Assembly: GCA_038093515.1 (NCBI GenBank)
Contig: JBBPSI010000057.1
Span: 1-64,000, forward strand
Length of the DNA stretch: 64,000 bases
From: Butyriboletus loyo
Lineage: Eukaryota > Basidiomycota > Agaricomycetes > Boletales > Boletaceae
Direction: 5' to 3'
A program made the translations under genes and the position numbers. Below the pieces are notes generated by a model. The model searched no databases and had not been told where the DNA came from. It saw only the letters and a program-made list of their open reading frames with translations. Positions 22,061 through 33,703 of the stretch are shown here, piece by piece. How positions within the stretch are numbered: the stretch's first letter is position 1; each line of letters starts with the position of its first letter.

Positions 22061-23166
22061 GTATATTACATACCTTGCTTGCGGGTATGCCATCCCATAA
22101 GTAATTCAGTTCTCACCAGTCGGCGCAGAGCGGTCAGCGACGGTGATCATTATTCCATCCTGCACGGATTCATGAACGGGACCGTCATTTGACCGCTTTT
22201 CGTACCGAAAAGTGTTCAAGCAAGTATCTGCCGGTTACTAATCGGCAGAAATCTCATCCCGAGTAGCAGTCCGGGAGATCCAAGATATTCTTACTTGCGC
22301 GCTGCGATCACGTCGAAATACCATATGGAGTAGGCGGCGTGATGGAATGGAAGTAATGTGGCAGCTGATTAGTACTTGACGCCGTCGGACGACTGGGGGT
22401 CGGATTGTGGGTGGCATTTCGTCCAAGAGGCGTTGTTCAAGAGTCAGTGTCTGGATGAGTAGCCCGATGAGCGTACCTATTTCCGTTTAACACGTTGATG
22501 ACTTCACGCCACGATGAGTCGAGACAAAGTCCGAGCCTAATTCTCGAAGGGTAGTTACCGTGACGATGCTCTAGGCTAAATATGCTGGACGTTGCGACCC
22601 TCAGAATGATCATTGAGATGGTCTGATCACCAGACCATCTCAATCATTCTGCCAGCGGTTAGCAATAGGTGGAGGTTCCAGGTTTTAGTATGGGGCTTTT
22701 AGTAGGTTAGAGTCGAGGTTCAAGAAATTGACCCAATTCGGACGAGATGGTACTCCCCGACACACCCTCAGTGACCAATGACCATTCTGCACGAGGACCC
22801 CCGCCGCAAGCGGCAACGAGGCTGAAAAAATGCAAGAAATCAGCACGAGGTAGACTTTATGTGATTGATCGTGCTGATAGTGACGAGACAGGTGCCTGCA
22901 CGGCACGGGTCGCAGACAAACACGCATTCTCGTCACTCGCGTTCCTCAAGGGGGCGAATGCTCCACCCTGGCGTTTGGGACTTCCATTATCTAAATAGCA
23001 TCCTCAGGCTTGCGACACCACCTGCTCCCCAGTTGCTCGCTTCCCGTCATACGACGAGTTCGACTTTCGTCTTCCTACCAGCCAACGCATCGTCCAGAGT
23101 CCAACTCCCTAATCACACCCAAACACCAAACGTGGTGACAGCACGGTTCTTGGACCCCCGTGAGCT
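22061..23166. other. Intergenic, promoter region and repeat parent block of the HET gene
   Basis: Contains the better-preserved copy of the duplicated block (about 22560-22990) and a foldback at 22612-22644. No separate gene is supported. Confidence 0.5.
22612..22644. repeat. Perfect foldback, 14 bp arms
   Basis: ATTGAGATGGTCTG (22612-22625), loop ATCAC, and the exact reverse complement at 22631-22644. The matching position in the older copy near 21515 lacks the second arm. Confidence 0.75.
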
Positions 23167-25437
23167 ATGGAGGTAAGTGACTTGGCCATGCCTCTCTCGC
23201 AGTCAACCAGTCCGCAGACTTACGCGTCTGCCTCCTCAGCCAGACGATCGGGATTTCTCTGGGAACGTCAAAAGACACGTCAATGACTTTCTCATCCCCA
23301 AATACACGAAGAACATGCCGTTCAGGCTCATAGACACATATACCGGACTCATCTTCGAACGATCAGATATCGTCTCGCTTCTCCAAAAGAGAAGGGATTA
23401 TGATACGAAGCTCAAAGCTGTTATTGGGGAGGCTGAACGTCTTGCTACCCCGATCGACCCGGAATGCCCATCCCAGCTCTCGCAGCTCGATCGACTCGAT
23501 TCCTTTATTGCCGAGTACTTGGCGTACGCCATGTTCTCCCACCGTTGGCGAGGTCGAGAACCCACCCTCGACGATGTCAGAAAGGCGAGTCATGGCATCT
23601 ATTCCATGGATAATAATCTCGCAGAGGATCACCCAAAAGTTCTTCGCCTATCCAAAAACGAAGTTAGCGATCTCCCGTCTGGCGTAGAAAAGCTCCAAGA
23701 ATTTTGCTGCCTGGCAGCGAAATGCGGGTTTCGCTGGGCGTGGTCCGACACGTGTTGCATTAATAAAACGGACTATGCCGAGACGTCGGAATCCATTAAC
23801 TGCATGTTCCTCTGGTATCGCTGTAGTGAGGTGACGATCGTTTACCTCGATGATGTCGAAGATGTCGAAGAAGGCCGTTTACCGGCTGTGGACGATGAAG
23901 ATGGTAGCCGGTGGTTTGAAGATCCCGAGATCAGGAACTCTTTTTCCCCTTCTAATCCATCACTACCACCGACGTCCTTCGACACCTACATCGAGACTTT
24001 CCAAACTGAACCATACCTTTCTCTCCATGACCGCCTTCGTGATGGAGCTTATCCCCAACTCCGATCCATGCAGCCGGATTCCCAGGTTGAGACACCGAAC
24101 TTGAGAACCCACCTCAGTGAGAATTTCCCAACTGCCGAGGATTGCAAACGCATGGGCAAATACCGCGCGCTACCGGTTTGGGTCACAAGGGGTTGGACAT
24201 TGCAGGAGATGGTCGCATCCAAACGTCTTCGGTTTTACAGCAAGCGGTGGACCTTGCTAGAGGAAGCCAACGATTTCGACACTGACGAAGAAGCGGAAAA
24301 GATTTTCATATCTTCGTTCAAGTATAGAGCTCGGCTCGTTGATCATTGCGCTAATGGCATCTGGCAAGACGTGCTAGAGCGCACCACCGAGGTTCCGAGG
24401 GAAGATTTAGTCAGCTTCAAGGTGGGGACGAGGGATGTTAGGACGAGGTTGCGGTGGGCGGCGAGAAGGACGACGACGAAAATCGAAGACATGGCGTACT
24501 GTCTTCTTGGTATTTTCGACATCAGCCTCCCAGCTATGTATGGGGAAGGACCCCGTGCATTCACCCGTTTGCAAGAGGAGCTCATGAAGCGCACTGGTGA
24601 TATCTCGCTCTTCGACTGGTGTGGACGTAGCTCCTCCATCAACTCCTTCCTCGCATCTAGTCCCGAATGCTTCATAGCACCCAGTATCCCTGAACCCAAC
24701 CTTGACGACTCGTCTGACTCGATATTCTGGATGATTGTGGACCTCTTCTGTGCGATATTTCAAACCACGTGGAGCGGTGTCAAGGCCATAGTGGGCAAGG
24801 TAAAGGATTGTATCAAGAATGTTACGAAGTCACCGCCGCCCGGCCACGCCCTCGTCAATGGAGAGCTGAATGTCTCTCTGTTCGAGCATCAAGTCAGAAG
24901 CTGCGACCGTCTGGAGAATTCTACCTCGAACGACATCCATCACCATTACAAACTGGAGGTCGATGGCCTAGTAGACACTACGGTCACCTTCGCGTCGCAT
25001 GTTTCCGATTTGATGAAGAACCCAAAACAATATTATTTATGCCGCACATGGAATCGGCACACCCAGAACGTGTTCCACATCTTTCTCGATCTCATAGAGT
25101 ACATTATGAAAGACGCCTGGAAGGAGATCTGGAGTAGCAACGACAGCGAGTCGGATTGCCCCAGGTGTAAGTGGCGGCGCCAAAATCAATCGGATGGAAT
25201 ACTGACTATCCCAAAGCCGTAGTCAAAGATGAGACAGATGACCCAGAATCGAAGCTGCGAGAAGAGATGCAGATGAAGCGAAAAGAAGTGCTGAAGTTCT
25301 TCAAATGTCCATTTCCGGTGTCCCTGATCCATGTCAAGGATGGGCGTGGGGTCAGGGTGAACACGGCAATCCGGGTGGTATCCGTTTATTCGAGGTTTGA
25401 TTTTACGATGCCTGTAGTAACGCAGTTGGTTCTGTAA
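23167..25437 (+). CDS. HET-domain (heterokaryon incompatibility) protein
   Basis: Three exons: 23167-23172 (ATGGAG only), 23240-25166, 25217-25437; 2154 nt, 717 residues. The tiny first exon is supported by a canonical GTAAGT...CTCAG intron of 67 nt that restores frame. The HET domain spans about residues 85-340: YAMFSHRWRGREPTLDD near 98, the signature WSDTCCINKTD near 170 continuing SESINCMFLWYRCSEVTIVY, then WVTRGWTLQEMVASKRLRFY near 316. After it comes the conserved KIEDMAYCLLGIFDISLPAM, with MYGEG and RLQEELMKRTGDISLFDW near 420-465. HET proteins trigger vegetative incompatibility or cell death on non-self fusion; that role is family knowledge, not shown here. There is no NACHT or repeat module in the C-terminal 230 residues, unlike HET-E. 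The second intron (25167-25216) adds 74 residues compared with stopping at 25222. Confidence 0.88.
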
Positions 25438-26385
25438 ACAGATCGTGAGCAATGTATCTTTCATGACCGTCGTTAGTAGTAGGTAAGGGTTGTTATTGGT
25501 GACAAAGAACGACCAAAGGGGAAGATTCGGACGCGACGTTCGTACTATCTCCTTGGCCCATCTATCTGCAATGCCAATTTTCCATGGAGAACGGGCCCAT
25601 TCATCTATTAGATCCGGGTGCAAGAAATTTGGGATGGCGTTGACCTTCCACAAGCGCAGACTTTGTTGCTGCGTCAGCTCTTTCATTGCGCATCGAACGC
25701 ACATCATGCGGTCAGAACTCAGAAGGTTTCATACCACTTAACGCCGACCCCGACCGGGTGTCGTCTGACTTGATATTTCAGATGGTGACCGTGCCTGGGT
25801 CTACATGCCACCGCTTGGCCACGGGAAATTATTCAATTGACTCAACAGCTACTCGGAATGGAGTCGTAATTACATGGCAACTCGGAACACTGGCTGTCCC
25901 ACAACCACAACAAACTTGGGCGAGAGAGACGATTAATTCAGAATTGAATTCTCTAGATATCCATCGCTGGTGCACCGTAGTAGCGCCGAGGATCTAGGAT
26001 GAGCGCGGCGGATAAATCGGGAGGTCTTCCCACATTCCTTAGCGTCACGTCCGCAGTCTTAGCCTCGTCCGACGATGAGAAACTTTTGATCGCAGTCGCC
26101 ACAAACCATCAGAACCGTAATACCTCACCATGTGAGTTGTTATTTCTCTATTCGAGGTTGACGATACATGCAGTATGAATTAACTCCAGCTCATTCAGCA
26201 TTGCGGCGCAGAGGCTTTTAAGGTGCCCTCCTGCCTCCTCGGCTTGTCGTAAATATATCCCGAACTGACCAACGTAAGTGATATGCGATAATTCAGTATT
26301 CCCACCTTTCTCTTTCTCCAATTGCTTTATAATTGGGCTGGTCCCTGCTGTTTTCCCCTCTTGCGCAACAGATTCGCCTTTCACG
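25438..26385. other. Intergenic, no supported gene
   Basis: Short frames on both strands (25490-25741, 25686-25997, and 26148-26384 on the minus strand) have no recognisable features. Confidence 0.5.
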
Positions 26386-28281
26386 ATGTTGACATGTACT
26401 ATACGGTTTGGATTACTTATTCTGCTCTCTCTTTCGGTGGGGGTACTTGGCGTGCTTCAGCCTGTTGTCCCGGCTGCTGGACAGTCTATTCATCTAACAC
26501 GGCGGTCTCGGCCCGCGCGCAACGAAACGGAATGGGCTCAATGGGCAATGAGCCAGCGAGACGCTGTCATTACAAAGTACGGATTGCAACCGAACAAGAA
26601 GCGGGGCACGGGTCAAAACCTGTAGGTTTCTCGACCGAGTTTTGGCTTTGCTTGTCGCTGACGTGGCGCTCAGTATTGTGAATGAAGGCTTTGACATGAG
26701 GTGAGAACGTTCGGTGAAGTGCTAGCTGATCTCACCTCGCTCCTCTAGTTTCTATGGTTCATTAGCCATCGGCACGCCACCGTATTCCTTCAACATTGTT
26801 CTGGACACTGGCTCTTCGTACGTCCTGAGAAGCGCGAGGTACACCAGCATACTTAGCAAGTCCACCTTAGCGACCTCTGGGTTGCGTCGTCGAGCTGTGA
26901 GTCAACGTGTGCGGGAACTGGAAATTATGATCCTGCAAAGTCTTCGACATTTAAGAGTCTCGGCCGTGGTTTCGAGGTTACTTATAACAGTGGTAAAGCA
27001 ATGGGCAACCTCGTCGAAGATGTCGTGCAGATGGCTGGATTCTCTGTGCCGAATCAGCAATTCGGTATGTTGTTGTTTTCGTTCTCCTTTACAGAGGTTG
27101 TGACGACATTCAATTACTTCTCAGGTTCCGCAACCACAACGTCATCCAATTTCTTACAGAACCCCGTGATGGGCTTGATTGGTCTTGCATGGAAATCACT
27201 GTCGTCGTCGGGTGCAATGCCATTTTGGCAAACACTTGCTAGTAGTGGCGCCTGGGATTCACCGTTGATGGCTTTCCAACTTACCCGGTACGTTGGGGTA
27301 TCGTGCCTGACACACGCCTAGATTGACGTGCTCGAACGCAAGCTACATTAATGATACATACGCTGGCGACTTGGAGCCCGGAGGATCGTTGACTATGGGT
27401 AGGGCAACGTGGACATTAAGAGACGCTCCACTTACCTTTACAAAGGTTATGTCAACAAAAGTTTGTATACGGGCAATATCGATTACCAAAATATCCCAAA
27501 CGGCCAAGCTTCGTATTGGTTGCTAGAGATTACGTGTAAGTGGAACGGCATGCAATCACTTGCGAATTGTTTGATATGTAATTTTGACCGATAGCAATGA
27601 CTGTGCAAGGAAAGCTCGTATCCTTTCCTAGTGGGTCTGCGTCTTATGCTGCGATCGACACTGGCACAACACTTGTGGCTGGCCCCCCCTCGGGTATAGC
27701 AGCCATTTACGCTCAGATTCCTGGTTCGTCTCCTGGGACTGGACAATGGGAAGGGTTCTATAGTTACCGTAAGCTCCTATATTCGCTTCTATACAATACA
27801 TAATGACTGACAATCGTTACAGCATGTACACAGAAGGTCACTGTGGGGATTTCGTTTGGTGGACCTAGCTGGGCAATCAGCCCTGCAGACTTTCAATTTC
27901 AACCGACCGGTTCTTCTGACTATTGTTATGGTGCATTCTATTATATACCCAACTCATCCAACGTGTCGCAATGGATCATTGGCGATACATTCTTGGTGAG
28001 CACTCACCACCCGTGCCTCGTTTCTTGCATGAGTTGACGTGAGCATGATCTCTGAGAAAAACGTGTATTCCGTATTCCGATATGACCCACCCTCTGTGGG
28101 GTTTGCGGCCCTGTCCGAAGCAGCACTCGCGATGAACGGGATTAATGATGCAGTTATCCCCACCGCGACACTCGGAGCCACTATTGTTTTCGCTACCAAC
28201 GCTGGCTCGACGACGACACGCACCTCCATCACCGCCATGTTGTTCATTTCTGTATTGCTCTCTTTTGTGATGTTCTCGTAG
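26386..28281 (+). CDS. Secreted pepsin-type aspartic protease, tandem copy 1
   Basis: Ten exons: 26386-26621, 26674-26700, 26749-26817, 26871-27064, 27125-27287, 27343-27398, 27446-27535, 27595-27768, 27823-27995, 28057-28281; 1407 nt, 468 residues. The signal peptide is the hydrophobic LLILLSLSVGVLGVL run in the first 25 residues, followed by a propeptide with QRDAVITKYG. First catalytic motif VLDTGSSDLW (residue about 105), second AAIDTGTTLVAGP (about 305). Flap-side and lobe segments FYGSLAIGTP, VMGLIGLAW and WIIGDTFLKNVYSVFRY are typical of family A1. The C-terminus ends in a hydrophobic stretch after a Ser/Thr-rich linker, which suggests a GPI anchor like yapsins. The last intron separates the exon ending IIGDTFL from KNVYSVF. 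A paralogue follows 381 bp downstream with the same exon plan. Confidence 0.93.
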
Positions 28282-28662
28282 ACCGTTTTCAGGGACTTTT
28301 TGGAACCAGGGACATTGGTGGATAGGAAAGTCACTGTAATGTTGTACATGTGCTCGGACCGGTTTTATTTTTTCTTCTTCATTGAAACGTTCTATGAAAG
28401 CCGTGCACTGGCCCAGGCTGCTGCGTAACTATCAGCGTGGGATGGGACTTGGCTGGGGAATGATCCGATTCGCGGCTACAGCTGCGCATTAAACAGCACT
28501 CAATGCGCAGCTTGTCCGGGTGACATCCTTGGCACTGAGGCTGAATATATTTCTAGGAACCGTCCTATTTTCTTTCTCTCTAACTCGCACCGTGACCTTT
28601 GCAGTTGATCCGGCGCTTCACCTTGACACTCGACGTCCACACCCGAGTATCGCTGGTCCGAA
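28282..28662. promoter_or_regulatory. Spacer and presumed promoter between the two proteases
   Basis: 381 bp between the stop of copy 1 and the ATG of copy 2. It must hold the terminator of one and the promoter of the other. No clear TATA box is seen. Confidence 0.4.
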
Positions 28663-30675
28663 ATGATACCGAATCTCGTCTCTGCTGGGTCGTTTCTGTT
28701 CCTATTGTTCTCGCTGCAGGCGCACGCAGTGCCAGTGGATCCACCAACACCTGGTCTGACGATACCCTTGCGGGTGAGGTCCCCTACCAGCGGTCGCAGC
28801 CTAGATGAACGTGCTTTCCTGGCCAAGAGCCAACGGGATATCGCCATTACCAAGTACGGGGGGCAACCACTCGAGAAGCGAAGTACTGGTTATAACCTGT
28901 ACGTCCTCTTTTCCTTGACTCAAGTCGAGAGTTTGGGCGTGAGCGCTGACGCTCGTGCAGGATCGTCGATCAACTCTATGATTCTGGGTTCGTGGTTCCG
29001 AACAGCCAGCTCGGGCTTGTTTTTTTGCTGACTTGGGGGAACACTTAGGTACTATGGTTCGCTGGCCATCGGCACGCCTCTCGCTTCCTTTGATGTCATG
29101 TTAGACACGGGGTCATCGTGAGTCCTGATGTACGTTCACCCTGATCGTTCCTGAGATTGGACATTCGCGCCCAGGGACCTCTGGGTCGTCGCGAACTCAT
29201 GTGGGTCCGCCTGTGGAGGCATTGCCACACTCAACCCGTCTTCATCGTCGACATTCAAGAACCTTTCGTCGACGTTCTCCATCCAGTACGGTTCAGGTTC
29301 AGCCTTTGGTTATGTCGGCCAGGACACCGTCGAGATGGCGGGTTTCTCAGTCTCGAACCAAGGCTTTGGTACGTCGTAATCTGCTTCTCGACCATTCGTT
29401 GGCGCAGTCGTTGATCGTGTTGCGTGTGACTTGCACAGCCGTGGTGGATGCAATGTCGATGAACCTCCTCCAATCACCCGTGTCTGGAATCATGGGCTTG
29501 GCTTGGGACCAGCTTGCGAGTTCGCAGCAGATGCCGTTTTGGCAAACGCTCGCGAGTAGCGGGACTATGGATTCAGCTTTGTTCGCGGTCCAGCTTCGGA
29601 GGTAAGATGAGCATGCGACGAGATTCGTTTGGCGTACTGAAGACTTGAGGTAGATATTCGAATGCCTCGAACCCATCCGGGTTGGAACCTGGAGGCGAAC
29701 TCACGTTGGGTGCGTCATGTGTGAATTAGAGTTTTGCAAGTGGACGTCTGACCGTGTGTCACAGGATACACGAACAGTAGCTTGTACACGGGTTCGATCG
29801 ACTATGTCGATATCCCTGGTACCCCGAGCTACTGGTACCTCACTCTCAACTGTAAGACTCCCCCGTCCTTGTTGTGAACAAGAACAACGACAGCTAACGG
29901 GATGTGATGGACAACCGACAGCGTTGACGGTCCAAGGTACTGCCATATCGGTAGGGAGTGGGACGATTGTTGCCATCGACACCGGTACGACCAACATCGC
30001 CGGGCCCTCGTCCGCCATCCAAGCCATCTACGCTCAAATACCAAACTCATCCCCCGGAACGGGCGAATGGTCCGGATACTACCAATACCGTACGTCGTCT
30101 CACCCTCCACACATGTTATTTCGACTCACCGTTGACCTTTCCATACACACAGCCTGCTCCACGTCGGTCACGGTCGATTTTTCGTTTGGTGGAAACACGT
30201 GGACGATGAGTCCGGCCGACTTTCAGTACACGTCGATCAGCACGACTGAATGTATCGGTGCATTTTTCGAGACAGGTTCGTCGGGGATTGGGGGTGGGAC
30301 GCCGTCGTGGATCATCGGGGATGCGTTCCTGGTGCGTATTAATATTTCCCTTTTTGCTCGTTTCTATCCCCCTTCCCTCTCCATCGCTCGACTTGTCATC
30401 CTTCATCGTTCGCTAACGACCAAACCTCTACACAGAAAAATGTCTACTCCGTTTTCCGATACAACCCACCCTCGGTCGGCTTCGCTGCCCTCTCTGAAGT
30501 CGCCATCGCCCAGAACGGCGTCAACGGCGCCGCCCCTACCCCAACGATCGGTACCGTTGCTGCAGCGGTGACCAACACGAACGGTGCCACGTCCCGAGTC
30601 CGAGTACGCGGCGGACTCGGACACGTTACGTTGGTGGGGATGCTCGTGACGACGATGGCGTTGTTGGTGCTATGA
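28663..30675 (+). CDS. Secreted pepsin-type aspartic protease, tandem copy 2
   Basis: Ten exons: 28663-28898, 28961-28987, 29049-29117, 29175-29368, 29439-29601, 29654-29709, 29765-29851, 29922-30089, 30153-30331, 30436-30675; 1419 nt, 472 residues. Signal peptide in the first 23 residues (AGSFLFLLFSLQAHAVP). Catalytic motifs MLDTGSSDLW and VAIDTGTTNIAGP are both intact, so the enzyme should be active. WIIGDAFLKNVYSVFRYNPP near the end is typical of A1 proteases. The tail GHVTLVGMLVTTMALLVL is a likely GPI-anchor signal. Exons 1-6 have exactly the lengths of copy 1 (236, 27, 69, 194, 163, 56 nt), so the two arose by tandem duplication. Substrate specificity cannot be told. Secretion suggests nutrient acquisition or wall remodelling. 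Confidence 0.93.
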
Positions 30676-31197
30676 TCCCTGTGATTCCCTAGTCCCAGGC
30701 CGCACGCACACCTCGTCTTTCTTTCTCTTTCTTTCTTTCTGCTTTCTTGGATATATCTTATTTAACTAATTCGCATTGCGTTTTGCCGTACTCTGGGGGG
30801 TGAGGACCAAACAGACAATGTCGCATCGTCGATCGTACACATGGCTAGGTTTTCTCGTTGCTGTACATTCGGAACATCGTGTAGCGTATCACGGACTATC
30901 AACTATTTCACTCCTTTCGGGATGGTGTTTCGAGCGACGTCGATGATTCGTGGGGCACGTATCCTTGGGCTAGGGTACATAGCAACGATGTGGGTTGTGC
31001 TCGTTCACATATATACCCGACACGCGTGGGGTTTTAAATCTTAAACATGGTGTTCAATCCTGATAAGATATTCGCGTCGCGTTACAATCTCCGGTGGGGG
31101 CCCATACACGTATCCAAACGTCCTAAAACCAAGAAAATAAAGAAAACAGAGCGTACAACATACCCAAGATACCGCCGTCCCTCTTCCTCCTCCTCTT
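30676..31197. other. Convergent intergenic region with CT-rich tract
   Basis: 3' flanks of the protease and of the LRR gene. A CTTT-rich tract lies at 30717-30746. The frame at 30841-31044 has no features. Confidence 0.5.
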
Positions 31198-32915
31198 CTA
31201 CGCATCGTCGTCGTCCATGTCAAGACCGACGCTTCCAAGATCCACCACCTGAACTGCCAATTCCACGTCGACATCGCTTTCCTCGGCCTGTCCCTCGGAG
31301 TGCACGACCGGCACGTCACCGACGCGCCGATCAAGCTCACTCTTACACTCCTTCTCCTTTTCCTCGTCCAAGAAATCCAAACACGTCCCGAGACACCCCC
31401 GCCACCTAATCGGTACCGCCCCACCCACATCCACCCCCGCAATCCGACGTTCCCATGAAAACCGCTCCGACGCATGCCTCACAAACAACCGCCCCCTATG
31501 CGCCGGGTTCGGACACGTCCCTGTCCCTGTATATGTCCCCGTCGACGCACGCTGGTCCTCGAGCGTGATGGTGTCGATCGAGAACCGTTTACGAGGTCTG
31601 AGGATCCCAGGGACGGCATCCATGAGGGTGTGACGGACGTTGGGTGGGATAGACCATTGGTCAGAGAGGGGGAGACCATAGTACTCTGCGATGACGGTGT
31701 GCGCGGGGGTCGTTTCGGATGGTGCGAGCAGGAGGCGGAGACAGAGCTCCGTGAGGGGAGGGACGCGTGCTAGGGAGAAGGTGACGGGGGAGAGAACTGG
31801 CTTGGTAGAGCCCAACAGCGCTTCTTTGCGCAGGGAATGAAGTCGCGTCAGGGAACGACGCGATCGGAGTGGAGAACGCGACCAGTCATGGTTGGGAGGG
31901 GTCTGGGAGGGGTCTGGGAGGAACGGATTTGGATTGACGAGGAGTTTCTCGATCTTCATGTCGCGCATTTGCCAAGGCAAGAACTTGAGCTGGTTGTTTG
32001 AAATATTCAGTTCGCGGAGATTCGTCAGGCGAGAGATGTCGGGGGGTATGAATGTGAGCCTGTTACCCCCTTCAAGAAGCCGTCTATCAGATGAAGGTTG
32101 TTCGGCGTGACGAGAAAGTCGGCAACATACGAAGACTCAGGACGGTGAGATTTTTCACTGAAAAGAGTTCGGGAGAAAGCGAGGTGATCATGTTGCCCAT
32201 AAGATAGAGCTTGAGGACGTGTCGTTCTTTGCCAGAATCCTTGATCGACTGTGTTCGTTCGAAAGAACGCGTGCGGGCGGACTCTATGGCGGGTTCAGTG
32301 TTGACACGCGCCAGCGCGCGCCCCGAAAAGAGGTTCTGCTCGGATGACTCGGGCGTGTTGAAAAATCCGGCCAGATCACCGATAGAAGCAGGTATAGACT
32401 TGAGTTGTTGATTGCTGCTCAGGAATAATGAACAAATGGGAGACGAGGGGGAAGCGGCGGTACCTGAGATCAATCTGGCCGATACCAGTGTCAAAAGGTT
32501 TCCGAAGCGCGTCATCCCAGATACGTTCCTCGCGATCAATGTACCTCGACGTGCGATGGGATGGAGGGCTTGCGTTGGGAGAGCTGTTGCTCAGATATTT
32601 GTCTTCCTGCAAAGAGCGTGAGGCAGCTACCCGGCTCAGCCCGATGGGACGCGTGAACGTCCCAAGAGGGGTGCAGGGTGGAGAGTTTGCCTTTTTTTCA
32701 TAGTTTGGGAGTCGTTTGATGGCTTTCGTGGACGCAGCGAAAGGATGTGAGAACGGATTGCTAGTCGGTTGAGGGGGCGAGTCGAGCGAGTACGGGAAGA
32801 GAGGCGGGCTGGATGGGGGCGATGAGTCGACGGGCCCGGAGACGGGCGATGACGACGGGCTCAGGTTGACTGGGGAGGAGGGCAAGGAGGACACACGGGA
32901 AGCTTGACGATACAT
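31198..32915 (-). CDS. Leucine-rich repeat protein
   Basis: Three exons (32915-32464, 32414-32131, 32069-31198) sum to 1608 nt, 535 residues. The first 150 residues are Ser/Pro-rich and disordered. Leucine-rich repeats start at the exon 1/2 junction: IDLSNQQLKSIPASIGDLAG, then after an inserted loop LKLYLMGNMITSLSPELFSV, LTVLSLRGNRLTFIPPDISR, and LRELNISNNQLKFLPWQMRD, about four repeats of the SDS22/plant-type LxxLxLxxN spacing. The C-terminal 230 residues include a CPNPAHRGRLFVRH segment and VPIRWRGCLGTCLDFL, a Cys/His pattern seen in fungal LRR proteins of this layout and possibly metal-binding. The acidic tail ends DMDDDDA. It starts 140 bp from the stop of the next gene on the same strand. 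Function unknown; LRRs imply protein binding. Confidence 0.87.
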
Positions 32916-33055
32916 GAAGTAGAAAAAGGTTGTTGATTCGAGGAGAGGTCGTGTGACTAGAATAAATATGTAGCGCATCCCGACTACAATTACGTTTCGA
33001 CACGACGAGCAAGCATCGCTCTGCGCCAGTCACCAAGATATCCAGCACTCGATAA

Positions 33056-33525
33056 TCAACTGGACGGCTCGCAACTCAAAGGCTCACATGCCTCCTTCCC
33101 CCCAGGTTTCGCTTGTGGTGGTATAGGGACGACAGTCACGTCAGCATGTCTAAACGTCCGAAGCCCTGTCCGGACGATCCTCAAGCGTGACTTGCAATGG
33201 GGATCCGGACACGCGACCTCTCCATCCGTCGTCATCCAATCATGCGGATGCGTCACCCGTTGCTTGGCCGCCAAGAGCGGGAGGACAGCGCCTAAACATC
33301 AGCGGGATCTGTCAATCACGCTTGACGGACAGCCCTCTGATTTGTGTACTCACTGAGCGAATAGATGGAGAAACCTTGGCCGGGAGGGAGATGGAGCATC
33401 TCGCCTTGTAGAGTGAAGTAGTCTCCCGGTTTCGCGCCGCATAACACGCGCTCGGTCGGTGGGCAGATGACCTCGACGCGAAGGTCGTACAGTTGAAAGC
33501 TATCGTCCGAGGAATTCTGTGGCAT
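33056..33525 (-). CDS. Small TIGR04076-like protein
   Basis: Two exons (33525-33354, 33291-33056), 408 nt, 135 residues. The sequence has the pattern of the TIGR04076 family in basidiomycetes: LYDLRVEVICPPTERVLCGA near the start, KPGDYFTLQGEMLHLPPGQG, FSIYSLSAVLPLLAAKQR across the splice junction, THPHDWMTTDGEVACPDPHC, and RTGLRTFRHADVTVVP. The family is small and soluble, of unknown function, with conserved Cys residues. No signal peptide. It is an intact single domain of normal length. Confidence 0.82.
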
Positions 33526-33703
33526 GGTGAAACGAGTGTCAGCAACGCTGATGATCAAGATCGTGTTCTCGGGAAGCCGCGTTCACAGTCGACATTGTCC
33601 CCGTTTCATGTAAACCACACGGGAAAGTTACTTCTGGAGGCAGTAGATTTAAGTTGTTTGTGACAGAAATAACCACAAACTAACGGACTTGTGGACAGCT
33701 ACC

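Noticed and set aside
24343..24763. Two minus-strand frames inside the HET gene
   Set aside because: Shadows of the conserved coding strand.
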